A DNA stretch of 64,000 bases from Vibrio zhanjiangensis (GTDB lineage: Bacteria > Pseudomonadota > Gammaproteobacteria > Enterobacterales > Vibrionaceae). The notes below the pieces were generated by a model, which saw only the letters and a list, made by a program, of their open reading frames with translations, had not been told where the DNA came from and searched no databases. This document shows positions 42,392-51,790 of the stretch, one piece after another. The DNA lies in the NCBI RefSeq assembly GCF_030161235.1, contig NZ_BSPW01000108.1, forward strand, positions 1 to 64,000. The letters are read 5' to 3'. The stretch's first letter is position 1. Each line of letters opens with the position of its first letter. The translations under genes and the position numbers were made by a program.

Positions 42392-43117
42392 ATGTTAACC
42401 GATTGGATCCGCAAATACACAACCTACCTGCTACCTAAGCACTGTGATTTGTGCGGTTTGTCTATCAAATTGCCCTACCAACACCCCATTCTTTGCCACG
42501 TATGCTTAGCCAATTTTGCCCCTCAGCCTCGTTGTTTATGCTGTGGTCTTGTGATGCCTGTATCTGAACAGCGATGTGGACGTTGTTTGTTATCGTCCCC
42601 ATTGTGGTCGCGGCTGTATTGTGTTGGGGATTATCAAGCGCCGCTCGCAAGCTATGTCCATCGCTTAAAGTATTCAGGACAGTTTTGGCATGCTAAAACA
42701 TTAGCACTACTGCTTACACCGTATATCACATCAAAGCCTGAATTGATTACTTTTGTACCGCTGCATTGGCAGCGATTTTTATATCGTGGCTATAACCAAA
42801 GCCAGCACCTCGCTTGGGAGATAAGCAAACACATAAATGTTTCTTGCTGTGGGCTATTTCGTAAAGTGAGGGCGACAGTGCATCAACAAGGTTTAAGCAA
42901 AAAGCAAAGAGAGCGTAATATCAGGCAATCTTTCGCGCTATGCAAAACCATTAACCATAAACATGTGGCAATTGTTGATGATGTTCTCACCACCGGAAGT
43001 ACTGTTGAGCCTTTGTGCCAATTGCTAAAGCAAAGTGGTGTAAAAACGATTGATATTTATTGTATTTGCCGTACTTCTCACCCCAATGACAACCTAAGTG
43101 GTGTGAATTTGATCTAA
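42392..43117 (+). CDS. comF: ComF family phosphoribosyltransferase-like protein
   Basis: 241 aa from ATG 42392; a TTG 18 nt upstream is less likely. The N-terminus has zinc-type cysteine pairs: CDLCG, CHVC, CLCCG and CGRC. The C-terminus is a type I PRTase fold with the PRPP loop HVAIVDDVLTTGSTVEP. Homologues (E. coli GntX/YhgH, Haemophilus ComF) are tied to DNA uptake, relevant in naturally transformable Vibrio. Its reaction is not known. Confidence 0.93.
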   Translation: MLTDWIRKYTTYLLPKHCDLCGLSIKLPYQHPILCHVCLANFAPQPRCLCCGLVMPVSEQRCGRCLLSSPLWSRLYCVGDYQAPLASYVHRLKYSGQFWHAKTLALLLTPYITSKPELITFVPLHWQRFLYRGYNQSQHLAWEISKHINVSCCGLFRKVRATVHQQGLSKKQRERNIRQSFALCKTINHKHVAIVDDVLTTGSTVEPLCQLLKQSGVKTIDIYCICRTSHPNDNLSGVNLI

Positions 43118-43189
43118 AAGGCTAGATCTTGAAGAAATCAGGAGTAAAATGAGAGGTAAATAGCCTACAAAATTACTCAGGTATTCGTC

Positions 43190-43777
43190 GTGTCAAATTC
43201 TATTACTATTACTGAAAATGCTCAGCAGCACTTTGCTAATCTTTTAAGTCAGCAGCCTGAAGGCACTAATATTCGTGTGTTTGTGGTAAATCCTGGGACT
43301 CAGAATGCCGAATGCGGCGTATCATATTGCCCTGTAGAGGCGGTCGAGTCAGCGGATACAGAAATCAAATATCAAGGATTTTCAGCATTTATTGATGAAT
43401 TGAGTTTGCCTTTTTTGGAAGACGCTGAGATTGACTATGTCACTGACAAGATGGGCTCTCAGCTTACCTTGAAAGCGCCAAATGCTAAAATGCGTAAGGT
43501 CGCAGATGATGCGCCGTTACTCGAGCGAGTGGAGTACGCGATTCAAACCCAAGTAAACCCGCAACTAGCCGGTCACGGTGGGCATGTGAATCTGGTTGAA
43601 ATTACCGATGATGGTGTTGCTATAGTTGCATTTGGTGGTGGTTGTAATGGCTGTTCAATGGTTGATGTGACCCTAAAAGAAGGGATAGAAAAAGAGTTGT
43701 TGCAGCAGTTTGAAGGTGAATTGACAGCCGTCCGTGATGCGACAGAGCATGATCGCGGAGAGCACTCTTACTATTAA
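43190..43777 (+). CDS. nfuA: Fe/S biogenesis protein NfuA
   Basis: 195 aa, GTG start. N-terminal degenerate A-type domain (ECGVSYCPVEAVES), C-terminal Nfu domain with the cluster-binding FGGGCNGCSMVDVTLKEGIE. The C-terminus RGEHSYY matches E. coli exactly. It carries [4Fe-4S] clusters to target apoproteins under oxidative or iron stress. Confidence 0.98.
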   Translation: MSNSITITENAQQHFANLLSQQPEGTNIRVFVVNPGTQNAECGVSYCPVEAVESADTEIKYQGFSAFIDELSLPFLEDAEIDYVTDKMGSQLTLKAPNAKMRKVADDAPLLERVEYAIQTQVNPQLAGHGGHVNLVEITDDGVAIVAFGGGCNGCSMVDVTLKEGIEKELLQQFEGELTAVRDATEHDRGEHSYY

Positions 43778-43821
43778 GTGAGCCAGCCCAATATATCATT
43801 GGTCAATGACAGTATCCGATT

Positions 43822-43851
43822 AAAAAGGTTGGCGAAAAAGTCAGCCTTTTT
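43822..43851 (+). terminator. nfuA terminator
   Basis: AAAAAGGTTGGC pairs with GTCAGCCTTTTT through 12 positions including two G-U pairs, loop GAAAAA, ending in T5 then GTTTTT. It begins 45 nt after the nfuA stop. Confidence 0.85.
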
Positions 43852-43913
43852 GTTTTTAAATAAAGGTATTTTCCCATATATTAATGGCTTACCAATAACT
43901 AAGGAGTCAGTTA

Positions 43914-44462
43914 GTGGCTAAGACGAACCCTCCCAAAATTCTAAGTAAACAGACGGTTGCAAAGTCTAAGTTATTTACGGTAGAAGCACTCGAGTTGCGT
44001 TTTAGTAATGGTGCCGAAAGGACTTATGAGCGGATGAAACCCAGTGGTCGAACTGCGGTTATGATGGTGCCAGTGACAAAAGAAGGTGACCTATTACTTG
44101 TAAGGGAATATGCAGCGGGCACGGAATCTTATGAATTAGGCTTTCCCAAAGGTTTGGTCGATGATGGGGAGCGGCCCATTGATGCAGCAAACCGAGAGCT
44201 AAAGGAAGAAATCGGTTTTGGTGCCAATACACTGACTCTGTTAAAAGAAGTCGTCGTCGCCCCATCTTATTTTTCAAGTAAAATGACCTTATTTATTGCA
44301 GAAGATCTATACTCAGAACAATTAGAAGGTGATGAACCAGAGCCCCTGGAAGTGATTCGTTGGCCACTTTCTCAAGCAGAAGAGCTTCTCACTCACCTTG
44401 ATTTTTGTGAAGCACGCAGTATCACTGCGCTATTGCTCGCTCTACGTATCCTAAAACCATAA
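43914..44462 (+). CDS. nudE: ADP-compound hydrolase NudE
   Basis: 182 aa, GTG start. The Nudix box fits G-x5-E-x7-R-E-L-x-E-E-x-G: GLVDDGE followed by RPIDAANRELKEEIGF. It hydrolyses ADP-ribose, NADH and Ap3A. It is 27 nt upstream of cysQ, the nudE-cysQ pair also acting on adenosine 3',5'-bisphosphate-type metabolites. Confidence 0.95.
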   Translation: MAKTNPPKILSKQTVAKSKLFTVEALELRFSNGAERTYERMKPSGRTAVMMVPVTKEGDLLLVREYAAGTESYELGFPKGLVDDGERPIDAANRELKEEIGFGANTLTLLKEVVVAPSYFSSKMTLFIAEDLYSEQLEGDEPEPLEVIRWPLSQAEELLTHLDFCEARSITALLLALRILKP

Positions 44463-44489
44463 TCAAGGTAGAGTGTTTAAGGATTGACT

Positions 44490-45317
44490 ATGCCAATGAT
44501 TGAAGACTTTTCGCAATATTTGCCTGCCGTTATAGAGATCGCTCGTGCGGCTGGTCAGTTAACGCTGGATATCTATCAGAAAAAAGACTACAAGGCCTAT
44601 ACAAAAAGTGACCAAACTCCCGTCACGAGTGCCGACATTGCCGCCCATAAATTGATCGTTGAAAGGCTCACCGAGCTTACGCCGGACACTCCAGTGCTTT
44701 CAGAAGAAGATGCTGGGGTAAGTTTGAAAAAGCGCTCAAACTGGCAGCGTTATTGGCTAGTTGACCCGCTTGATGGCACTCAGGAATTCATTGCACGTAG
44801 TGGTGACTTTGCCACCATTATCGCTTTGGTGGAAGACCATAAGCCAGTGATGGGTGTCGTGTATGGCCCAGTTTCTGGCGTCACCTATTACGCCTATAAA
44901 GATCAAGGTGCGTGGAAGATCCCAGATATGGATGAGCGTTTGCGTATTAACACCTTTCACCATGAAGGGCAGGCAAACTCGATTGCCATGGCCATCAGCC
45001 GTAGGCAAGACATCAGTCGTATCACCAGCCGAATGAATAGTCGTTGGAACTATGACCTTGTTCCATTGGGTTCAGCTGCGCTTAAGGCCTGTCTTGTTGC
45101 CGAAGGTGCGGTAGATTGCTATTTGCGCCTTGGGCCTACAGGAGAATGGGATACGGCCGCCACTCAGTGCATTGTAGAAGAAGCGGGAGGGCGCATTTTA
45201 AGTACTCAACTAGAGCCGCTTTCATACAATGAGAGAGAAACATTGGAGAATCCTAACTTCATTGTCCTTGGCGATCAGAATTTGCCTTGGGATGAAATTT
45301 TACAGGTCAAAGACTGA
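44490..45317 (+). CDS. cysQ: 3'(2'),5'-bisphosphate nucleotidase CysQ
   Basis: 275 aa from ATG 44490, 6 nt after AAGGA; a TTG 6 nt upstream is ignored. Inositol monophosphatase fold with PVLSEEDAG (metal-binding Glu), the signature DPLDGTQEFI, and WDTAATQCIVEEAGG. It clears PAP arising from sulfate assimilation. It converges on recG with 29 nt between stop codons. Confidence 0.96.
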   Translation: MPMIEDFSQYLPAVIEIARAAGQLTLDIYQKKDYKAYTKSDQTPVTSADIAAHKLIVERLTELTPDTPVLSEEDAGVSLKKRSNWQRYWLVDPLDGTQEFIARSGDFATIIALVEDHKPVMGVVYGPVSGVTYYAYKDQGAWKIPDMDERLRINTFHHEGQANSIAMAISRRQDISRITSRMNSRWNYDLVPLGSAALKACLVAEGAVDCYLRLGPTGEWDTAATQCIVEEAGGRILSTQLEPLSYNERETLENPNFIVLGDQNLPWDEILQVKD

Positions 45318-45346
45318 GCCACTTTGAGCATAGTTTGACCTCGCAG

Positions 45347-47425
45347 CTAAGCTTTTGAATAGACATCTCTATCACCAAGCCAACGATCAATAATCGCGGT
45401 GGCTTTGTCTGGGTAGTGATCATGAATATGGCGTGCGATACGCTGTACTTCAGGTATTAGATGTTGGTCCCTGACTAAATCAGCAATTTTAAAGTCGGCA
45501 ATACCGGTTTGCTTGGTGCCAAGAAGTTCACCCGGTCCTCGGATTTCGAGATCTCGTTGAGCAATCACAAACCCGTCGTTACTCTCTCTGAGTACACCCA
45601 AGCGCTTTTGTGCGGTTTTGGATAAAGGCGAATGATAGAGCAAAACGCAATGACTGGCGACACTCCCCCTTCCTACCCTGCCGCGTAATTGGTGGAGTTG
45701 CGCTAATCCCAGACGTTCAGGGTTCTCAATAATCATCAGACTGGAGTTAGGCACATCGACACCAACCTCGATAACTGTGGTTGCAACCAGAAGATGCAGT
45801 TTGTTGTCTTTAAATTCCTGCATCACCGATTGTTTTTCCGTTGGTTTCATCCGGCCGTGGACTAAGCCGATTTTTACGTCTGGCAATTTAGCTTGCAACT
45901 CTTGGGCGGTATCTTGTGCCGCCTGTGCTTCGAGGAGCTCTGATTCATCAATCAGGGTACAAACCCAATAAGCTTGCTTACCTTCATTGAGGCAAGCATT
46001 GCGCACCCGCTCAACAATATCACTGCGTTTTGTGTCTGGGATGGCGACGGTTTGAATTGGGGTGCGACCAGGCGGGAGCTCATCAATGACTGAGGTTTCA
46101 AGATCGGCATACGCTGTCATAGCGAGCGTGCGAGGAATTGGTGTAGCCGTCATGATCAGTTGGTGAGGGTAGGCACCCTGCTTTTGACCTTTTTCTCTCA
46201 GCTCAAGACGTTGATGGACACCAAAGCGGTGTTGTTCATCAATAATGACTAATGCCAGATGAGCAAAGTTTACATGCTCTTGAAACAAGGCGTGAGTCCC
46301 GACGACCATTTTAGCTTGGCCGCTGGCGATTTTATCTAACTCTGCCTGTTTTGCTTTTCCTTTGAGTTTGCCAGCCAACCAGCCGACTTCAATACCCATA
46401 GGGTCGAGCCATTGTTTGAAGTTGATAGCGTGCTGCTCAGCAAGCAGTTCTGTTGGTGCCATTAGAGCAACTTGATAATCATGCTCAAGCGCGCGCAGCG
46501 CTGCGAGCGCGGCAACTAAGGTTTTTCCTGACCCCACATCCCCTTGCACAAGGCGCATCATGGGGTGTGGCTTTTCTAAATCCCGCTCAATTTCTGCCAC
46601 GACTCGTAATTGCGCTTGGGTTGGAGAAAAAGGCAGCTGCTGCAAGAGTTTCTGTTTTAATTCATTTTTTTCGCAAAGAGGCAGGGCTGCATCTTTCTGG
46701 CTCTTGCTACGAACCGATAGCATGGAAAGGTTTTGAGCTAATAACTCTTCTAAGATTAGGCGCAGCTGGGCAGGGTGCTTCCCCTCATTAAACGACTCTA
46801 AATCTATGTCTGGTGTTGGCCTATGTATAATATGCAATGCTTGGTTAAGAGAAATTTGTTTATCATATAAGCCTGTAGGTAATAGCTCCTGCACAGCGGC
46901 CTTATCAAGAAGCTCTAACGCCTGAGTTGTGAGATTGCGCAGTGTCAGCTGGCGTAACCCGTCTGTGGTTGGATATACAGGTGTGAGATTTTGCTCCACT
47001 TGGGCTTGCTGATTTGGTGCATAGAACTTGTAATCGGGATGAATAATTTCCAGTCCAGTACTGCCTCGCTTTATCTCTCCATAGGCATGAACGGTTTTTC
47101 CCTCGCAAAAATTATTTTTCATTGCTGCCGTAAAGTTAAAAAACCGCAGCGTGATCGTCCCGTTGCCATCACTTATCTTAACCGCGAGCATTCTGCGCTT
47201 ACCAAATAAGGTATCGGCACTCATTACTTTGCCTTGAACACTGGCCCACAAACCCGGGTGGAGTTTGACGATAGGGTAGATGCGAGTTCTATCTTCATAG
47301 CGATGAGGGAGATGGAAGAGTAAATCTTGAACTGAGTGGAGACCGACCTTGGATAACTTTTCTGCGACTTTAGCGCCCACTCCGTTAAGAGAAGTCAATG
47401 GAATGGCAGAGAGTAATTGAGACAT
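45347..47425 (-). CDS. recG: ATP-dependent DNA helicase RecG
   Basis: 692 aa, E. coli 693. N-terminal wedge/OB domain (residues about 60-150), helicase motif I GDVGSGKT, motif II IIDEQHRFG (DEQH), motif III MTATPIPRT, motif VI QLRGRVGRG. It remodels stalled replication forks and R-loops. The minus-strand leader contains a hairpin that can pair with bases just in front of the ATG (47428-47486). It is the last gene of the gmk-rpoZ-spoT-trmH-recG series. Confidence 0.98.
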   Translation of the reverse strand: MSQLLSAIPLTSLNGVGAKVAEKLSKVGLHSVQDLLFHLPHRYEDRTRIYPIVKLHPGLWASVQGKVMSADTLFGKRRMLAVKISDGNGTITLRFFNFTAAMKNNFCEGKTVHAYGEIKRGSTGLEIIHPDYKFYAPNQQAQVEQNLTPVYPTTDGLRQLTLRNLTTQALELLDKAAVQELLPTGLYDKQISLNQALHIIHRPTPDIDLESFNEGKHPAQLRLILEELLAQNLSMLSVRSKSQKDAALPLCEKNELKQKLLQQLPFSPTQAQLRVVAEIERDLEKPHPMMRLVQGDVGSGKTLVAALAALRALEHDYQVALMAPTELLAEQHAINFKQWLDPMGIEVGWLAGKLKGKAKQAELDKIASGQAKMVVGTHALFQEHVNFAHLALVIIDEQHRFGVHQRLELREKGQKQGAYPHQLIMTATPIPRTLAMTAYADLETSVIDELPPGRTPIQTVAIPDTKRSDIVERVRNACLNEGKQAYWVCTLIDESELLEAQAAQDTAQELQAKLPDVKIGLVHGRMKPTEKQSVMQEFKDNKLHLLVATTVIEVGVDVPNSSLMIIENPERLGLAQLHQLRGRVGRGSVASHCVLLYHSPLSKTAQKRLGVLRESNDGFVIAQRDLEIRGPGELLGTKQTGIADFKIADLVRDQHLIPEVQRIARHIHDHYPDKATAIIDRWLGDRDVYSKA

Positions 47426-47427
47426 GG

Positions 47428-47486
47428 CACAGCTCGATTCGTTATTTACTAGTCAACTGACTCTACTAGTTAACCACTGAGCTGTG
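47428..47486 (-). promoter_or_regulatory. recG leader hairpin
   Basis: CACAGCTC (47428-47435) is complementary to GAGCTGTG (47479-47486); the 43-nt loop holds a second inverted repeat ACTAGT (47448-47453 and 47465-47470). On the recG mRNA the 3' arm ends 2 nt before the ATG and includes GAG, the only purine-rich stretch able to act as a ribosome site. The function is inferred. Confidence 0.5.
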
Positions 47487-47543
47487 TTTTTGTACAGGGA
47501 AACTTGGGATCTGTAAGCAATTTTGCTTAGGTTGGCTTGAAGA

Positions 47544-48227
47544 TTACTTTTTCTGCATCTCTTGCCACCATTCTTCGCTGGCGACGATTTCACCTTGCTC
47601 ATCAATAAGTGGAAAGGGCAGGCCTTTACGTTTGGCGACTTTTGCCAGAACAGGGTGTCCTCGCTCAAAAAGGATTCGCTGAATGGTCTTTTCGGCCAGC
47701 TTACTGGTAGGGTGGTCATACATTCCCGCTGCTTGGCGCTGACGCTGGGCTTCGTACATGATAACAGCACTTGCTACTGACACGTTGAGTGATTGAACCA
47801 TGCCCATCATAGGGATGATAATATCCTGATCGGCCAGTTGTTTGGCTTGCTCTGACACGCCCATTTTTTCACCACCTAACAGGATGGCTGTCGGCTTGGT
47901 GTAATCAATCTCGCGAAAGTCGACGGCGGTTTCAGATAAGTTCGTGACTAAAATTTGCATGTTTTGCTGTTTAAGCACGCTGACAGCATCATCAATGGTG
48001 TGGTGAGTTTCTACTTCTACCCAGTTACGAGCCCCCGCAGATGTGTGGCTTAGCGTGCGCATCGCATGTGGCCAAACCGCGTGTATTTTATGGATAGCGG
48101 TTGCATCCGCGGTTCGAATGACCGCTGAAACATTGTTGGGCTTGTGAACTTCTTCAAGGCAAAATGTCAGGTCAATTTGGCGCGATTTGAGGACGTGTTG
48201 GATTCTCTGATAACGTTCTAAATTCAT
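47544..48227 (-). CDS. trmH: tRNA (guanosine-18-2'-O)-methyltransferase TrmH
   Basis: 227 aa, E. coli TrmH (SpoU) 229. SPOUT methyltransferase knot motifs: NVSAVIRTADA (motif 1 with catalytic Arg), TAILLGGEKMGVS (motif 2) and MVQSLNVSVASAVIMYE (motif 3). It methylates G18 in the D-loop of several tRNAs. It lies between spoT and recG as in E. coli. Confidence 0.97.
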   Translation of the reverse strand: MNLERYQRIQHVLKSRQIDLTFCLEEVHKPNNVSAVIRTADATAIHKIHAVWPHAMRTLSHTSAGARNWVEVETHHTIDDAVSVLKQQNMQILVTNLSETAVDFREIDYTKPTAILLGGEKMGVSEQAKQLADQDIIIPMMGMVQSLNVSVASAVIMYEAQRQRQAAGMYDHPTSKLAEKTIQRILFERGHPVLAKVAKRKGLPFPLIDEQGEIVASEEWWQEMQKK

Positions 48228-48244
48228 ATTATTTTATAGCTAAA

Positions 48245-48269
48245 GCCCTTGAGATGTGGACTCAAGGGC
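48245..48269 (-). terminator. hairpin between spoT and trmH
   Basis: GCCCTTGAG / CTCAAGGGC, 9-bp perfect stem with 7-nt loop, followed on the minus strand by only TTTAG. It follows the spoT stop by 23 nt and precedes the trmH ATG by 17 nt. A weak terminator or attenuator is possible. Confidence 0.5.
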
Positions 48270-48292
48270 AATTCTGTGTGTAGTGCCTATGG

Positions 48293-50416
48293 TTAGTTTT
48301 TGCGTCGCCGAACCTTTAGAGCATGGGGCATGGCTTTAATCTTACGCATTATTCCAGCAAGGTGAACTCTATCTTTGGTGGTGAGTAACACAGTGACTGT
48401 GTATAACCGGCCGTCTTTCTCTTCTGTTGACAGACCATGGATATTGGACCCTGTTTTTGAAATAACATTGGTCAGCTCAGCAAGAACGCCTTGACGATTT
48501 TGTACGTCAACATACAGCTCGGTAATAAACTCTTGTTCGTAGTCATTTGACCATTCTACCGCCATGTATTTATCAAGCTCTTTTTGATAGCCACGGACAT
48601 TCGGGCAGGTCTCCCTGTGGACAACCAATCCTCGCCCTGGTGATACATGGGCAATAATATGGTCATCAGGGATGGGATGACAGCAATTTGCAAAAGTCAG
48701 TAGCAGGCCTTCTGCGCCACGTATTGGCAATTTTTTCTTAGGTTTGCCGTTATCTGTTGGTTGAGCTTCAGTGAGTTCATCAGCATCACCCAGTAGCCGA
48801 CGCGCAATAACGATGCTCATGAGCTCACCCAGACCTATATCTGCCAGTAGGTCATCCACGCTGCTTATTTTTAGCTCAGTTAGAACATGCTGAATATTCT
48901 CTTCACGAATATCCGACAAAGACAGATCACCAAGTGCATGGTTGAGCAAACGTCGTCCGAGAGTGATAGACTCTTCTCTGCGCATTGTTTTTAGTACTTG
49001 GCGTATTTTGGTACGAGCCCGTGATGTCACCACATAATTGAGCCAAGCCGCGTTTGGACGAGCGCCTGGGGCACTAATAATTTCAATTGCTTGACCATTT
49101 TTGAGTGATTTACTCAAAGGGTAAGGGTTGCGATCCACTCGCGCACCAACACACGTATTCCCGACGTCGGTATGAACGGCATAGGCAAAGTCTACCGCAG
49201 TCGCGCCAACAGGCAGTTCAACGATGCGACCTTTTGGCGTAAAAACGTATATTTCATCAGGGAAAAGATCGGATTTTACGTGTTCGATAAATTCAAATGA
49301 GTTACCCGCACTCTGTTGCAATTCCAGTAAGCTCTGCATCCAACGTTGGGCTTTAATCTGAGCTGTGGTACCTGAGCGATCACTATTACCTTTGTAAGAC
49401 CAATGTGCAGCAACCCCTTTATCGGCCATCTGGTCCATGTCTTCCGTACGTATCTGAACCTCAACAGGCACGCCATGAGGCCCAACCATAGAGGTATGGA
49501 TCGATTGGTAGCCGTTCGCTTTTGGTACCGCAATGTAATCTTTCATCCGTCCAGGGCGAGGTTTATACAAGCTATGAACTTGGCCTAAAACACGATAACA
49601 GGTATCAGCGTCAGCCACGACGACTCTGAAAGCGTAGATATCCATGATGGTATGAAAACGCTGTTCTTTGGTCTTCATTTTGTTGTAAATGGAGTAGAGA
49701 TTTTTTTCTCGGCCAAAAACACGAGCCTGAAGACCGACTTCTTCTAAGCGACCTTTAATTTCATCATGGATGCGCTGGATCATCTCTTTACGGTTGCCAC
49801 GCGCTGATTTGACGACGGCTTTGAGCACGCGGTAGCGATTGGGGTATAAAGCTTCAAAACCTAACTCTTCGAGCTCAGTTTTTATGTTGTGAATACCCAG
49901 ACGATGAGCAAGCGGTGAGTAGATTTCTAGCGTTTCTCTTGCGATACGGCGCTTTTTATCTGCTCGTAGCGCTCCCAAGGTTCGCATGTTGTGGGTTCTG
50001 TCTGCAAGCTTGATAAGGATGACACGGATATCTTGCACCATGGCAAGAACCATTTTACGAAAATTTTCTGCTTGCGCTTCTTTACGATCGCGAAACTTGA
50101 GTTTATCAAGCTTGGAGACCCCGTCTACCAGCTCTGCAACGGTGTCACCAAACTGATGTGCTAAATCTTCTTTAGTTGCAGCAGTGTCCTCTATAACGTC
50201 ATGCAGTAATGCTGCTTGAAGCGTTTCAATATCGAGGCGCATTTCTGCCAGAATACGTGCAACAGCGACAGGGTGGATAATATAAGGTTCGCCACTTGAA
50301 CGGGTTTGCCCTTCATGGGCTTCTTTTGCTACCACATAAGATTGACGCAGAGCCTCAATTTGAGGCTCTGGTAAGTATTCTTGGGCAACATCTTTTAAGC
50401 TGTCGAATAGATACAA
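48293..50416 (-). CDS. spoT: bifunctional (p)ppGpp synthetase/hydrolase SpoT
   Basis: 707 aa. HD hydrolase domain (HEGQTRSSGEPYIIHPVAVA, HDVIEDT), synthetase-like domain (PGRMKDYIAVPKANGYQSIHTS), TGS domain (EIYVFTPKGRIVELPVGAT) and a C-terminal ACT domain (RQGVLAELTNVISKTGSNIHGL). Intact HDVIED and the strong match to E. coli SpoT, not RelA, indicate a main role in (p)ppGpp breakdown. It follows rpoZ by 39 nt. Confidence 0.98.
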   Translation of the reverse strand: MYLFDSLKDVAQEYLPEPQIEALRQSYVVAKEAHEGQTRSSGEPYIIHPVAVARILAEMRLDIETLQAALLHDVIEDTAATKEDLAHQFGDTVAELVDGVSKLDKLKFRDRKEAQAENFRKMVLAMVQDIRVILIKLADRTHNMRTLGALRADKKRRIARETLEIYSPLAHRLGIHNIKTELEELGFEALYPNRYRVLKAVVKSARGNRKEMIQRIHDEIKGRLEEVGLQARVFGREKNLYSIYNKMKTKEQRFHTIMDIYAFRVVVADADTCYRVLGQVHSLYKPRPGRMKDYIAVPKANGYQSIHTSMVGPHGVPVEVQIRTEDMDQMADKGVAAHWSYKGNSDRSGTTAQIKAQRWMQSLLELQQSAGNSFEFIEHVKSDLFPDEIYVFTPKGRIVELPVGATAVDFAYAVHTDVGNTCVGARVDRNPYPLSKSLKNGQAIEIISAPGARPNAAWLNYVVTSRARTKIRQVLKTMRREESITLGRRLLNHALGDLSLSDIREENIQHVLTELKISSVDDLLADIGLGELMSIVIARRLLGDADELTEAQPTDNGKPKKKLPIRGAEGLLLTFANCCHPIPDDHIIAHVSPGRGLVVHRETCPNVRGYQKELDKYMAVEWSNDYEQEFITELYVDVQNRQGVLAELTNVISKTGSNIHGLSTEEKDGRLYTVTVLLTTKDRVHLAGIMRKIKAMPHALKVRRRKN

Positions 50417-50455
50417 ACTTTTGGCCCGGAAGATAGTTGTTAGAAGAACGCCAAA

Positions 50456-50728
50456 TTAGCGACTGTGTGCAATACTGCTGACAGCGGCTAGCTCTGCGGC
50501 TTCTTGTTCCTGTTGCTCTTGACGCTCACGAGCATCAAGAATTTCTTTAGTGATCAGGCCCTCTTCAATCTCGCGTAGAGCGATGACCGTTGCCTTATCA
50601 TTCTCTTCTGGCACTAGTGAGTCTTTACCACCAGTTTGCATTTGACGAGCGCGGCGAGCCGCAATAAGAACTAGGTCGAAGCGGTTACCAACTTTTTCAA
50701 CAGCGTCTTGAACAGTTACGCGTGCCAT
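50456..50728 (-). CDS. rpoZ: RNA polymerase omega subunit
   Basis: 90 aa, E. coli 91. MARVTVQDAVEKVGNRFDLVLIAARRARQMQ is the invariant N-terminus that clamps the beta-prime C-terminus; a Glu/Gln-rich helix follows. It lies between gmk and spoT, as in E. coli, consistent with omega taking part in the (p)ppGpp site of RNA polymerase. Confidence 0.98.
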   Translation of the reverse strand: MARVTVQDAVEKVGNRFDLVLIAARRARQMQTGGKDSLVPEENDKATVIALREIEEGLITKEILDARERQEQQEQEAAELAAVSSIAHSR

Positions 50729-50845
50729 GAGAACTCCAAATCAGTTAACTAAAAATTTTGTATGACGAGAAATTATACAGTCTCTATGTTCTTAGTGTCT
50801 AGTAGCCACTAAGAGTAATTATGGATTAAACCCTTTTAGTATGGG

Positions 50846-51469
50846 TTAATCTGCTAAAAGCGCGTCAAGCATCGCTTTATATTTGGCGGCTTGCTTGTCT
50901 TGTTTTAATCTTTCCGCACGAAGGATGGCTTTAAAATCTATCAGCGCATTGTCAAAATCGTCGTTGACGATGACATAATCATATTCGGTATAGTGGGAAA
51001 TTTCAGATTTCGCTTTTGCCATGCGTTTCGCGATGACATCTTCACTATCTTGGCCGCGGGCATTAAGTCGGCGTTCCAATTCTTCGTCTGAAGGCGGCAA
51101 AATAAAAATACTTTTCGCATTCGGCATTTGTGTACGGATTTGGCGAGCACCTTGCCAATCGATATCTAGAAACACGTCGATGCCTTTCTCTAGGTTATCC
51201 TCAATCCAAAGACGCGATGTGCCATAGTAGTTGCCAAATACTTCAGCGTATTCAAGAAAAGCCCCCTGCTTTATCAGCGCTTCGAAGGCCTTTTTTGCCA
51301 CGAAATGATAATGGACACCATCTTGCTCGCCGGGACGCATGTCACGAGTGGTGTGCGATATGGACACTTTCATAGCATAGGTCGGATTGGTTTCTAACAT
51401 GGCAGAAATCAAGCTAGATTTACCTGCCCCACTCGGTGCAGATACGATGTAAAGAGTGCCTTTTCCCAT
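50846..51469 (-). CDS. gmk: guanylate kinase
   Basis: 207 aa. P-loop SAPSGAGKSSL (about 9-19), GMP-binding SHTTRDMRPGEQDGVHYHF, EVFGNYYGTSR and the DIDWQGARQI segment. It converts GMP to GDP with ATP and is the known target of (p)ppGpp in some bacteria. It is the first gene of gmk-rpoZ-spoT; 117 nt separate it from rpoZ. Confidence 0.98.
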   Translation of the reverse strand: MGKGTLYIVSAPSGAGKSSLISAMLETNPTYAMKVSISHTTRDMRPGEQDGVHYHFVAKKAFEALIKQGAFLEYAEVFGNYYGTSRLWIEDNLEKGIDVFLDIDWQGARQIRTQMPNAKSIFILPPSDEELERRLNARGQDSEDVIAKRMAKAKSEISHYTEYDYVIVNDDFDNALIDFKAILRAERLKQDKQAAKYKAMLDALLAD

Positions 51470-51790
51470 GGGTACATTCCAAGTTTGTTTCTATATCGTC
51501 TGCTTTAAAGCGGACATATTAAAGATAGCACTGACCGTCAAAAATCTCAGAAGTGATTAAGTTTCAGTCAGAAAAAGGGAGGCGAAGATTAGCATAAGTT
51601 GTTTGTTTTGAACAAGCATTCGAAATCAACCATACATTTATCGATCGCTTTGTTATTCAATCCCCTATCTAAAAAACTTGTTCGGATTTTAAGGCAATAT
51701 CAAAAAAAACACCTAGCATTAGAAGGGAAAGTTGTTGATGTGTTTGACAACGATGTTAGAGCGCAGGGGCTCTATCACACAAGGAGTTAG
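51470..51790. other. gap between gmk and the unknown exported protein gene
   Basis: About 320 nt shared by two divergent genes. A 63-codon open frame (51599-51790, TTG start, no ribosome site) is probably not a gene. AAGGAG at 51781-51786 serves the next gene. No clear promoter or repeat is visible; the middle is AT-rich. Confidence 0.45.

Noticed and set aside
51599..51790. 63-codon frame upstream of the unknown exported gene
   Set aside because: TTG start, no ribosome site, no family likeness; more likely untranslated leader.
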